Shown: in pieces, positions 9,291 to 18,140 of the stretch
How positions within the stretch are numbered: the stretch's first letter is position 1
Layout: each line of letters opens with the position of its first letter
From: Chara braunii
Lineage: Eukaryota; Streptophyta; Charophyceae; Charales; Characeae
DNA length: 45,136 bases
Assembly: GCA_003427395.1 (NCBI GenBank)
Contig: BFEA01000174.1
Span: forward strand, 1,601,845 to 1,646,980
Reading direction: 5' to 3'
The notes under the pieces: generated by a model
Databases searched by the model: none
What the model saw: the letters and a program-made list of their open reading frames with translations, nothing else
What the model was told of the DNA's origin: nothing
Made by a program: the position numbers and the translations under genes

Positions 9291-9475
9291 ACATATAGAA
9301 TAATATTGTATAGATAATATTATAATCATAGATTCTGTATGTTCTCAATATTAATATTCAATATACAATCAATATAATAATTATGTACAATGAAGTTTAT
9401 AGAAATAGAAAAAACTTCTCCGCAAAGAAGTTATTCCTATTTTTGTTAAATAAATTAATTAAAAAAAAGAACGAG
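9291..9475. other. AT-rich island with a small hairpin
   Basis: Only 21 of the 120 bases from 9,301 to 9,420 are G or C, far below the flanks. A 7-bp stem (aacttct at 9,413-9,419, agaagtt at 9,426-9,432) with a 6-nt loop is followed by a T-rich stretch, reminiscent of an organellar gene end. No ORF. It may be a fragment of plastid or mitochondrial DNA, but I cannot name the source. Confidence 0.4.
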
Positions 9476-10060
9476 TTGTGTGCTGCATGAATTTCCGGTG
9501 TCCAGTACCTTCCGGAATTTCATCGGATGCTGCTGGAAAACTGGACTTCGTAGACTTACTACTTTTCTTGTCGGTACCGGGTCTGATTTCTAACGACTCG
9601 ACTATTTGTCTATCGGTCTGAATCAGCCAATGCCGCTTCGACCTACAGGACCCAACAGGCTCTACGTGGGACAGGACCCTACAGACCTACCAGGACCTGG
9701 TTGTGACTGGGACAATCTGGGACTTGGCCCAACTGGAACTAGGACAATTTAGGGCCCTGGAATCGGGACTGGCAAAGTTTGCAATGTGAATTCTTCCAGA
9801 TTGCATCTTCTGGAAGTTATGAAAAGTCGTGGTGGGGCTGATTCTGTTTCTCTGCTTTTTTTCGGTTGTTGCAAGTTGACAGTCCTAAGATATTATTGTC
9901 GACTCTCAGGGTGTGGCCAGTAAACGAGTTATTGGTCCCACTGAGCCTCCTGCCATAATGAACTATATCAGTTCAATAGACTTAGAAGGGTCGCGGACAA
10001 CCGAAACTAGCCAGGTTGCTCTACCGCCTTTTGGACTTAGTTGGTTTTCTGACGTGTTTT
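9476..10060. other. Stretch without recognised genes
   Basis: No coding frame with family motifs on either strand. It is mildly repetitive in ggac/gacc words around 9,640-9,780. Nothing further seen. Confidence 0.3.
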
Positions 10061-10184
10061 TTTGACGATGATGGGCTGAGGAAGGAATGGTGTGGTTGTT
10101 TTTTTGACGTTGATGGGCTGAGGATGGAATGGTGTGGTTGTTTGTTTGACAATGATGGGCTGAGGATGGAATGGTGTGTTTTAC
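10061..10184. repeat. 42-bp tandem repeat, three copies
   Basis: Units begin with tttgac at 10,061, 10,103 and 10,145, each continuing with gatgggctgagg and ggaatggtgtg. The period is exactly 42 bp and the copies differ at a few positions. Confidence 0.85.
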
Positions 10185-10269
10185 ATTACTCTTAATATGA
10201 CTCTATCCGGTCGCGTTCCAGACGTTGTTAGTCGTGTTTGTCTGTTCACTTTCTTCCTCTTTCGTCTCC

Positions 10270-10318
10270 CTCTGCCCCCCCCCCCTCCCCCCTCTCTCTC
10301 TCTCTATCTCTCTAACTC
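10270..10318. repeat. Poly-C and (CT)n simple repeat
   Basis: Homopolymer C runs followed by ctctctct and tatctctc. Low complexity only. Confidence 0.8.
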
Positions 10319-10383
10319 TTCGCTTGCATTCTTGCTTTGGGAACGAGTCGCCCTTTGAAGATCTGGATGGCTCAAACTATTTG

Positions 10384-10463
10384 TAAGGGTCCGTAGGCCG
10401 ACGTGTCACAGCCCAAGGTTAATGGGTCTCATAAGGGTCCGTAGGTCGACGTGTCACAGCCCA
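10384..10463. repeat. Direct repeat, two copies, 48 bp apart
   Basis: The 32-bp string starting taagggtccgtagg and ending gtgtcacagccca occurs at 10,384 and 10,432 with one c/t difference. Function unknown. The sequence from 10,464 to 10,800 has no gene that I recognise. Confidence 0.8.
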
Positions 10464-10930
10464 GTACCATCGGAAGTTGAAGCGTTGTAGGTCGGTGGAA
10501 GTCTACTGGTACCGACAGGAAAAGTCATTCCTGAATTCCATTTTTGCAGCAGCATCCCAAGAAAGTCCGGAGACTTCCAGAACGACACAAGCATGCAGCA
10601 GAAAGGCTGTAGGCGACCGGTACTAGTCTGACGCAAGCTATTGAAGCCAGCAGGTTCTATTTATAACTGCCACAGTGCCAAGGGCACTTGTCGCATACCG
10701 TAAAGGTGCAAACCAGAACAAGAACTGAGCTCTCTCACATAGTACAAGATTACGCAGCAGAAGGCTAATATACCCGCGTCTTCGTCTTCCTCGTCCTGCT
10801 CCCCCTCGACAAAAACCTTTCGGGGACCCAATGTGGCTTGGATTTAGGATCGCTACCGGGGTGTTGCAACCTTGTCGGCAGCCTCGACCCGACAAAGGCC
10901 GAGGGCACACCGCAGGCAAGGGCTCGACAA

Positions 10931-10940
10931 ACTATATAAG
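10931..10940 (+). promoter_or_regulatory. TATA box of the 5' LTR
   Basis: actatataag, about 130 bp into the retained part of the LTR. The same box is at 26,523-26,532 in the 3' LTR. In the diverged minus-strand LTR of element IV the corresponding site has become agtatgaaag. Position and context (followed by ccgaaccgggccc in all three) fit an LTR core promoter. Confidence 0.6.
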
Positions 10941-11149
10941 CCGAACCGGGCCCTGGTGCGAGGGACTTCGCGTACGCGGGATCAGGCGCACGGGACACTT
11001 CTCGGAGGAAGGACAGGCGCACGGGACTTGAGGCGCACGGGACACTTCTCGCAGGCCTGGTCAAGCGCTCGAGCGCACGGGGAGAGAGAGCTGTGGAGAG
11101 CACGCGCGCACCATCGCACACCCGCGCACTGTAGGGGAGAAGCCAGCTA

Positions 11150-11600
11150 GGAGTCAAACGCGCTCGCACGCGCGGAGAGAGAGCCGCAGCGGAAACCACG
11201 CGCACTCGCGCGCGCGGAGAGTGAGCAGGCACCGGGGAAACCACGCGCATTCGTGCGTGCGGAGAGAGAGCCGCAGGGGAAACCACGCGCACTTGCGCGC
11301 GCTCGCCCGCACGGAGAGAGAGCCGCGGGGGAAACCACGCGCACTCGCGCATGCGGAGAGGAAACTGCGAGGGAGCCGCGAGCAACTGCGCGCACTCGCG
11401 CACGTGGAGAGAGGGCCACGGGGAAGCCGGGCACACCATCACTCACCCGCGCACGGAACGTCAGGACAGTGGGGAAGCCGCACGCGCGATGAAACGTCGG
11501 GACAGTGGGGAAGCCGCGCGCACCATCGCGGACCCGCGCACGGAACATCGGGACAGCTAGGAAGTCGCGCGCACCATCGCAAACCTGTGCACGGATCTAA
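11150..11600 (+). repeat. GC-rich subrepeats in the 5' LTR
   Basis: Irregular copies of a unit containing ggagagagagccg, ggggaaaccacgcgcac and tcgcgc run to about 11,400. They are followed by units of about 45-50 bp with cacggaacgtcgggacagtg and gaagccgcgcgcaccatcg (11,440-11,580). The homologous block in the 3' LTR is 26,750-27,220. Many CpG sites. Confidence 0.75.
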
Positions 11601-11651
11601 CACGCGCGCGCCACTTTGCGCTCAAATTGAACCAGGATTGCGTGCCCCACG

Positions 11652-11800
11652 CAGAAGAATCGCGATAGCGGGGGAGGCTGCGCAACAGAGCGCACCTGCG
11701 CAGAGGAATCGCGATAGCGGGCGAGACTGCGCGACTGAGCGCACCCACCCAGAAGGATCGCGATAGCGGGGGAGGCCGCGCACTACAGTGCGCACTCGCA
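11652..11800 (+). repeat. 49-bp tandem repeat in the 5' LTR, three copies
   Basis: The core tcgcgatagcgg starts at 11,660, 11,709 and 11,758, an exact 49-bp period, each preceded by cagaRgaa or cagaagga. The same array is at about 27,280-27,420 in the 3' LTR. Confidence 0.8.
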
Positions 11801-12178
11801 CAGCGAAACGGGAGAGCAAGACAAACCCGCGTGAGGGATCGGGAGAGAGAGAGCATGAACACGACATCGCGCGACATTGCGTGTGGCAGATCGGAAGAGG
11901 GAGCACCCAAGCGTGACATCGCACGGGGCTTCGAGTTACGGATCGAGGGAACGTGCGCGCAAACGCGACATCGAACAGCGAGACGGGGAAAGGCGTATAC
12001 GGGCGCGAACATGCGCACGGACGTGCGCACAGGCATAAGCGACACCTGTGGGTCACGCTCGAGGGTGCACATGGCCGCGTGATGCGGCGGGTCACGTGTG
12101 TGAACGGGGACGGGCACTCAGATCGTGAATGTCATCACGTGTTCGGACAAGATCGGGATAGGCGAGACGCAGGACAAA

Positions 12179-12543
12179 NNNNNNNNNNNNNNNNNNNNNN
12201 NNNNNNNNNNNNNNNNNNNNNNNNNNNNNNNNNNNNNNNNNNNNNNNNNNNNNNNNNNNNNNNNNNNNNNNNNNNNNNNNNNNNNNNNNNNNNNNNNNNN
12301 NNNNNNNNNNNNNNNNNNNNNNNNNNNNNNNNNNNNNNNNNNNNNNNNNNNNNNNNNNNNNNNNNNNNNNNNNNNNNNNNNNNNNNNNNNNNNNNNNNNN
12401 NNNNNNNNNNNNNNNNNNNNNNNNNNNNNNNNNNNNNNNNNNNNNNNNNNNNNNNNNNNNNNNNNNNNNNNNNNNNNNNNNNNNNNNNNNNNNNNNNNNN
12501 NNNNNNNNNNNNNNNNNNNNNNNNNNNNNNNNNNNNNNNNNNN
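12179..12543. other. Assembly gap (365 N) in the 5' LTR
   Basis: The gap is flanked on the right by gcaagacaaaaaggcacct-type units and on the left by gacgcaggacaaa. The gap in the 3' LTR (27,760-28,081) resumes at exactly the same base (cgacacaagac). Both probably hide a tandem array of that unit. Confidence 0.9.
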
Positions 12544-13099
12544 CGACACAAGACAAAAAGGCACCTTTGGACACGGTCGGAACGCAAGACAAAAAGGCAC
12601 CTCCGGGGCGCGGACGGGTCTCTAATCACCGGAAGGGGCGAGCTTTCCGGGCGCAGTCGGATCAACTGGGGAGGCAGGGCCCTCAGGGCACAGAAGGGTC
12701 ACTGGAAGACGTGAGCTTTCGGGAACCCGGCGAATAGGGCTTTCGGGGTACGGACGGATCACTGAAAGGAACCAGCTTTCAGGCCGCGCTCGGACCATCG
12801 GAATTTCGGAGGGGCGCAGTCCGAATAGGCACGTCCTCAACAGGCGCATTCCTTAGGGCCACAGCCCGAAGAGGCACATACTGAACAGGTACTTCCGGAC
12901 CCACGCTTTGAGGACGCGGTGAAAGGGAATTTTGGCCTCGCTACTTAAGGGCACACTTTGATCAGGCTTTCCTATGAAGCACCCCTTTCTGAACAGGCCT
13001 CCGCACAGGGATACAATTATGAACCGAGGGGGGTACTTTTCTCATAGAAGAAGTATCTTTCGTAGGGACACTTCCCGAGCACGCACACTCCGAAGAGGG

Positions 13100-13460
13100 A
13101 TCTCACTGAAGAGGGACTTTACAGAAGAGGCACTTTTCCTAAGGGGGTACTTACCGAAGGGGCATTTACCCAGAGGGTATTTACCGAAGAGGTACTTTTC
13201 GAAAGGGCACTTTCCGAAAAGGCACCTTCCGAAGGGGTACTTACGAAAGGGCATTCCTCGAGGAGGTGCGCCCGAAGTGAGACATCCGGGGAGGCACATT
13301 CGTAAACCAGGTCAATTAAGAGGTACATCCGCGAAGAGGTACGGTCGTGAAGTGGGCTCTCCAAGAGGTACGTCCGCGAAGAGGTACGACCATGAAGTGG
13401 GCTTTCCAAGGGGTACATTCGTGAGGAGGCACGATCTGAACCAGGCCTTCCAAAGGGGCA
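13100..13460 (+). repeat. Short degenerate tandem repeat in the 5' LTR (gaagaggtactt type)
   Basis: About 18-21 bp units of the form cgaaRRGGYACTT are repeated more than ten times (for example ttaccgaaggggcattta, ttttcgaaagggcac). Longer units (aagaggtacRtccgcgaag) follow from 13,318. The same array is at 28,640-29,000. The frame through it reads as repeated P-K-G-Y-L peptides, but nothing suggests that it is translated. Confidence 0.7.
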
Positions 13461-13961
13461 CATTCCAAATTGGATGTGTCGGGCGCCAGCGATCCTTGGG
13501 GTATGGTTACGGTCGATCTTGAGCTATGGCCCCGGTGGGCACGAGAGGCGACCTCTGACATCGAGAGCTCGAGCACAGTTCCGTGGAATAGACGGGCCAG
13601 ATATCGATGCCACTCTATCGGGGGAAGAATCCGGCGAAGGTTGATGACTAGATCTGTAGGCACGCAGACAGATCCCACGCACACAGACGTGGGAACTTCT
13701 CACGAGCCGGGGAACTGTGTTGAGGACCCTATTGTGTTGGACTAAATGAAAACTATTGTTTTGTTCCTTCCAGACGCTTCTTTTGTCTGGTCATTTTGTG
13801 AGAACACAATGCCAGCTTAAGTCTTCAGTGATGTGATTGCGGACTAACGTGATTTGTGCAGGTTACAGGAGCCCCGTCCTACCCTCCCGTCGGTGACAGA
13901 CACGGCGCGAGGTATAGGGATCGGACGGTGAGCAGGCAGACTCCTTACTACCGGTCGACAG

Positions 13962-13979
13962 TGGCGCCGTTGCCGGGGA
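13962..13979 (+). other. Primer-binding site, tRNA-Asp, element III
   Basis: tggcgccgttgccgggga, 18 of 18 bases complementary to the 3' end of plant tRNA-Asp(GUC) including CCA. It starts one base after the LTR end. The Athila/Tat side of plant Ty3/gypsy elements often uses this primer (established knowledge). The inverted element IV has the same site with one mismatch. Confidence 0.9.
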
Positions 13980-14831
13980 AGGCTGCCTCTCGGGACTTCG
14001 GTCCGCCTGTTACCGCGGGCTGTGAGAGGATCAGAGCACAGATGTGACTGGCGCAGAGCAGACAAGGGGAGGCTATTCGATCGGCCAATGATCGGAATGC
14101 GGAGGTGAGACGTTGGACAGTACGGGCACGAGCGGGCACACGATAACCTATCGACCTATGATCGACGTCCTCCGGTGAGATTGTGACTTCTGCGTTTTGT
14201 GATTTTGCTGATTCCTGCATTTCTCGCATTCGTGCATTTCTTCCTCGTTGTTCTCCATGTGATTGAGAGGGGTAGATCTGATTCTCCCTGCCCTTTGGTC
14301 AGTCCACCCCGATATTGAATCAAGAGAGAAAATTGTGAGCGGGAGATGACTTGAAGGACTGAAGGGGAGGGGAGAAGCGCCCCGGAGTGCAAGGAGTTGG
14401 GCAGGGACTAGATAGGCTAGTCGATTCTGATGGATAGCAAGGGGGATTGATGCACTGCACGAGTCGGGGTGAGACCATGCCTGAGGTGGGCCGAGTAGAG
14501 GTATGGATAGGAGTGAGGATGCACGAGTGAGACACCGCCCCCTTGTTCGTGTGTGACTTCGGTCCACCCTAGGGCACATGAGTTGGCCAGCTCGTGCTCA
14601 AGTCGCGGCAAGGGAGGTAGGCCAGCGATGATGGCACACTGATCCGACCTCCTTCTTGACACGAGGGTAGGGGGAGATACGCCAGAGGGCGGTTCTCTCC
14701 TAGGCTTGTTGACGTCTTGAAGGATTACAGGGGTGATCAGAGGGGGCCTGTCGTGGGGGTCTATGAGCTCAACGGTTCGAGAGGTACACAGGTTGTGATT
14801 TATTGAGGGTGCCGCTGTGACTTGATTAGGA
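13980..14831 (+). other. Untranslated leader of element III
   Basis: Lies between the PBS and ORF1; no convincing coding frame. A diverged copy lies on the minus strand at 29,846-30,672 of element IV (shared words around ctcactcgtgc, ggtggaccRaagtcac and ggagaggtag-like motifs). It probably carries packaging signals, which I cannot locate. Confidence 0.55.
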
Positions 14832-15539
14832 ATGGTTTATATTGGAGTGGGGTCTCAGATATCGTTGGCTGAGGAGAGAGGTCCCTGTGATGTGGTCAGT
14901 TTGCCCCTAGAAGGGAAGAGCAAGTACAGACCTACTAGAGAGCAAGGGCTGATAGTCCGAGACGGGGTGTTCCTTTGGGTTAGGATAGAGGCGGAGCCTA
15001 GGGCTTGCGTCAGGAGGGACAGAGCGGGGGTGCCTTTGTGGGCCGATGTGAGCGTCAGATTGTCCTTGTCAGAGGAGGAGTGGGAATACCTCGTGATAAA
15101 CACTGCCAGGCGTTGTCCTACTCTTCTTTGTTTAGCATCACTAGGTCGGAGGTTCGGAGCCAGGGTATTTAGAGAGTTTGCGGAAGGGAGCGGAGTTGAT
15201 ACCGTAGCACTCTATACGGTGAGATTCGCGTATGACTGGGAGCTTCCTAGAGCGACATCCGTGAGGTCTGAGACGGTCCCTAGGTTTTTGACAAGGTTGA
15301 TCTATGGTGGCAACGAGAGGCACCAGAGACTGTTGGCGGCGGTACAGAGAGCGTCTCGACTTAGAGCAACTGCTGTCGAGCTTGCCTTGTTTCTTACCCA
15401 CTGTTTAGATAGGTCGGTTCCCGCCCGTAGGAAGTTGCGTCGCATCGTGTTCCGTATTCGGGACGAGTTACAAGGGGCAGAGATAAGTAGGGAGATAGAC
15501 AGATCGAGGATACTGAACGGGAGCTCGGCGGAGGTCTAG
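14832..15539 (+). CDS. Pre-gag ORF1, element III, unknown function
   Basis: A 235-residue protein starting at an ATG (M-V-Y-I-G-V-G) and ending in TAG at 15,537-15,539. I do not recognise a family. It is soluble-looking, Arg-rich and has no membrane segment. A diverged copy on the minus strand (29,845 down to 29,500, element IV) shares GLIVRDG(V/I)F, EPR-x-CVRRDR and LLCLASLGRRFGAR. Across the 14 codons of that last motif there are 8 silent differences and no replacement, evidence that the protein was under selection. After the TAG the same frame continues (M-S-H-C-A-T-E-Q-P) for 48 more codons to TGA at 15,684-15,686. The TAG may therefore be a mutation or a leaky stop. Position between PBS and gag recalls the extra ORF of Ogre-type elements, but no homology is claimed. 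Confidence 0.65.
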   Translation: MVYIGVGSQISLAEERGPCDVVSLPLEGKSKYRPTREQGLIVRDGVFLWVRIEAEPRACVRRDRAGVPLWADVSVRLSLSEEEWEYLVINTARRCPTLLCLASLGRRFGARVFREFAEGSGVDTVALYTVRFAYDWELPRATSVRSETVPRFLTRLIYGGNERHQRLLAAVQRASRLRATAVELALFLTHCLDRSVPARRKLRRIVFRIRDELQGAEISREIDRSRILNGSSAEV

Positions 15540-15679
15540 ATGTCTCACTGTGCGACAGAGCAACCTGTATCCTTGAGACAATTCACATATAGAGAGCCTG
15601 AGTTCATAGACAAGGACTGGATAGAATTTACACTACCGGGCAGATCATCGGAAGAACAGATAGGCCCTGGAGATCGATA

Positions 15680-16561
15680 TTGTTGAGGCTAGGCGTTTGG
15701 TTGCTGATAGTACCCCTTTTAGGTTTTGACAGAGACAAGCGAGGAAGAGTGATTCCGGACTCGGTGGAGTTGACAGTCAAAGGTTTCCTGTACTATCGGA
15801 CCGCGGTACTTACGGATGTTGTCCTCAGAGCAGTGGAGCAAGGTAGGCGAGATCAGGACCTCAGAGTAGTGCCTAGCCTTGATCAATATACGTGGGAAGA
15901 CGAGACTCCGGCCATAGACGCGCTCCGAGAGGAGGTTGAGAGACTCCAGATAGAGGAGCGCCAGGTTGGGAGGGAGCTTAGGTCAATCAGGGTCTCCCTT
16001 CGCCTAGCCAGGGACGAATTTTTACCCCACTCGGAGGAAGCCTTGAGGCTTCCGGTCCCAATATTTGTTTTAGAAGGGTATCTTGGCGGACTAGGAAGGT
16101 TGATCCACGTGCACTTAAGCTTCCTGGAGATCTAGAACCTCCTACGTAGTAGTGACAAACACCGCGCTTACTACGCTCTGTGGAAGGAAGGACCCCGATT
16201 TGGGAACGCGGGCTTAGAGTTGGTAGAATTGATCAGGGCAGTCTCATCCCGGAGCTCGTGGCAGGCGCCCGATCAGGGTCAGCGCGCCGAGTTCTGGCTC
16301 ACCCTAGAGAGGGGAAGACAGGAGCCGCCAAACTATCTGGCAGGGTTGGCAGAACTGTTCAGTGGAAGAGGATTCGACCTGTCGGTTAGGGAACGATCTC
16401 TCCTCGAGTTCTTCGAGTTGCGCTCATACTACAGGAGAGTGTGGGACTGGGAGGAAAACGAGGACGAGGAGCGGCCGCAGGAGGTGGGTTGGCCAGAGGA
16501 GCAATTATTTGTCGACGAGGAAGAGATGTGGGAGGCACAGTGGCCGAGGTTGGAGGCCTAG
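15680..16561 (+). pseudogene. Pre-gag ORF2, element III, with an in-frame UAG
   Basis: One frame from about 15,680 to 16,561, interrupted only by TAG at 16,133-16,135. The first half (VELTVKGFLYYRTAVLTDVV, then a Glu/Arg helix EEVERLQIEERQVGREL) and the second half (HRAYYALWKEGPRFGNAGLE, then FDLSVRERSLLEFFELRSYY and an acidic tail) both look like real protein. The second half is coding upstream of its first Met, which argues that the two were once one protein of about 290 residues. The 5' end probably joins the preceding frame by a frameshift near 15,680. Family unknown; possibly an N-terminal extension of Gag or an accessory protein. Confidence 0.5.
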
Positions 16562-16634
16562 AGTGACCACGATGAGAACTGCCTGTGAGGAAGAAGACGC
16601 AAATGCGTAACGATAGGGGGTTAGGGAATGAAAA

Positions 16635-17050
16635 ATGTTTGGTTACTGCCCTAGGGTTACAGCGGCCCTAGATGCCTTAGTTCCCATTACTAGCGGGGGA
16701 GCGTTTCCTTACAAAATAGAAAGTTGTATATCATTAGAAGAACGTCACGCCTCTGGGAAAGCCTATGTCCTCGTGATAAAACACCTTGACACTGGGAGTA
16801 CGACACCCGGCCCTTCATACCTCTATTGAGAGAGAGGGGGACTGATCGAGAGTCTCTTAGAAACTGGATTAGAGATGTAGTTGGCCAGGAAAAGAAGGAG
16901 CTAGAAAGGAGAGGGGCGAAAGTGATTAGTGATTCATCACCGATCCTATTTTAACGGGGTTACCGGAAAGTTTTACTCATGGTAGGGATTGGGAACCTGT
17001 AATTAACGTGGTACTCAGAGCGAGGAGTTGGAACCAGCAGGATGGAGAGA
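16635..17050 (+). pseudogene. Pre-gag ORF3a, first of three tandem paralogues, frameshifted
   Basis: Starts at the ATG at 16,635. The first 64 residues contain T-S-G-G-A-F-P-Y-K-I-E and A-Y-V-L-V-I-K, matching T-K-G-G-A-F-P-Y-V-I-E and V-Y-I-L-V-V-R of the next gene. A frameshift near 16,800 leads to a stop at 16,827. In another frame the similarity continues (EKKELERRGAKVISD; then LPESFTHGRDWEPVINVVLR against VPNSYVDGSNWGPIVNMVLR). The copy is therefore complete in length but broken at least twice. Function unknown. Confidence 0.6.
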
Positions 17051-17079
17051 GGGAAGAGTGACCAGGCACTTTAGGACTA

Positions 17080-17586
17080 ATGACTGAATACGTAACTGAC
17101 AAGATTAACTGGGAAATAGGGGTCAACTGGGGATTGCCTAAATTTTTCGAGCCAAATCGAGAAGTCCTGTTGCGCAACTGGACGCCTTTGACTAAAGGGG
17201 GGGCTTTCCCTTACGTCATCGAATACTACACTGCTTTAGTAAACGTCGAATCAAGAGAGAAGGTCTATATACTGGTAGTTAGGTTTGAGGAGACTGGGGA
17301 GTACGATATTGGGTTCTACAGCAGGAAGGAAAGGGAACTAACGTATGCACTCTGGGGTTGTCGGCACTGGGCAGAAAGTATAGTCTGGGAGTACAGGAAG
17401 AAATTAGAACGGGAAGGGAAAAGGGTGATTGAGTGGGAGCATGGGCCCAAGGTCAGGGAGTACGACGACTTCCCTAAACCTTCTGTTCCAAACAGCTACG
17501 TCGACGGTAGTAATTGGGGGCCTATAGTTAACATGGTGCTAAGGGCAAAACGTTGGACTCCGAATAGGAATTTGAAGAAGGCCTAG
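17080..17586 (+). CDS. Pre-gag ORF3b, second tandem paralogue, intact
   Basis: 168 residues from an ATG to TAG at 17,584-17,586. Motifs: GGAFPYVIEYY at about residues 43-53, VYILVVRFEETGEYDIG, a central helix with Trp and Cys (LWGCRHWAE), EYRKKLEREGKRVIEWE, and VPNSYVDGSNWGPIVNMVLR near the C-terminus. No known family recognised, no signal peptide, no membrane segment. It is the best-preserved copy of a repeated gene unit of about 450-540 bp (copies at 16,635 and 17,622). Being intact between two related copies, it is the reference for the family. Confidence 0.6.
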   Translation: MTEYVTDKINWEIGVNWGLPKFFEPNREVLLRNWTPLTKGGAFPYVIEYYTALVNVESREKVYILVVRFEETGEYDIGFYSRKERELTYALWGCRHWAESIVWEYRKKLEREGKRVIEWEHGPKVREYDDFPKPSVPNSYVDGSNWGPIVNMVLRAKRWTPNRNLKKA

Positions 17587-17621
17587 GAGAAACCGTTGGT
17601 TATCGTGATGCTTGAGGCGAG

Positions 17622-18140
17622 ATGCTTGGACGTCAGGCAGTGAGAGAGCGGAAATATATAACGGAAGAGGAGAAAGAGAAGTGGGTGTGCAAGGTCATTT
17701 CTGGAAACCGACCCCCGCCTGAGCGATTCAAGGCAGTGTGTCTGGCTCTGAGTACATTGGGAAGAAAGGAGGAGTTTCCGTATGAGGTGGAGACTTATGA
17801 GATGGTAGATAGTGCATGGGAACTAAACCGCCTCTATATTATGACCAGCCATTTCCTGGGGACCAAAGTGAGGGACGTTGGCATTTACTTGCCCCTAGAA
17901 AGGGAAGCGGATCACGTGTACGAACGTTGCTGGGAGAGAGCTAGAGAAGTGGCAGAAGGCGAGGTAGACAGGCTCCTTTCATTGGGGCAAGAGGTTGCTT
18001 GGAGCACAAAAATTAGGATCTTTAAGAGGCTACCTAGATCGCGAATTCCCTACGAAGTTTTGGTAGGGATAGGACAGGGGCTGATAGTTGACTTCATGAT
18101 ACGACACCATACGCCAGATGGCGAAAGGAAATGTGGATAG
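17622..18140 (+). CDS. Pre-gag ORF3c, third tandem paralogue
   Basis: 172 residues, ATG to TAG at 18,138-18,140. Equivalent motifs in the same order as ORF3b: EEFPYEVETYEMV, LYIMTSHFLGTKVRDVGIY, LEREADHVYERCWERAREVA, RLLSLGQEVAW and RIPYEVLVGIGQGLIVDFMI. It is more diverged than the first two, so the duplication is not recent. The next ORF begins inside its end (18,118), suggesting compact coding. Confidence 0.55.
   Translation: MLGRQAVRERKYITEEEKEKWVCKVISGNRPPPERFKAVCLALSTLGRKEEFPYEVETYEMVDSAWELNRLYIMTSHFLGTKVRDVGIYLPLEREADHVYERCWERAREVAEGEVDRLLSLGQEVAWSTKIRIFKRLPRSRIPYEVLVGIGQGLIVDFMIRHHTPDGERKCG

Larger units (their letters stand above)
10801..13960 (+). repeat. 5' LTR of giant element III, 5'-truncated
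   Basis: Direct copy of 26,394-29,499. The match starts abruptly at ccccctcgac (10,801 and 26,394) and ends at accggtcgaca (13,960 and 29,499). The first 673 bp present in the 3' LTR are missing here, so the left end is truncated. The LTR ends in CGACA and is followed after one base by a perfect PBS. It holds a TATA box, several blocks of GC-rich subrepeats and a sequencing gap. Over about 290 aligned bases after the gap (12,544 on) I count roughly 12 differences from the 3' copy by eye, mostly transitions, so insertion was fairly recent. Open frames inside it on either strand are products of GC-rich repeats. Confidence 0.9.

Noticed and set aside
8251-9291. Long Glu/Arg-rich and Ser/Leu/Phe-rich frames
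   Set aside because: They translate the CT/GA microsatellite in different frames.
13100-13460. CRISPR-like array in the LTR
   Set aside because: Units are degenerate and contiguous, without unique spacers of fixed length, in eukaryotic repeat DNA.
14832-16561. Alternative genetic code with UAG read as an amino acid
   Set aside because: UAG is also used as a genuine end (for example 17,584 and 18,138), and stops of all three types occur. Mutation or leaky stops explain the data better.
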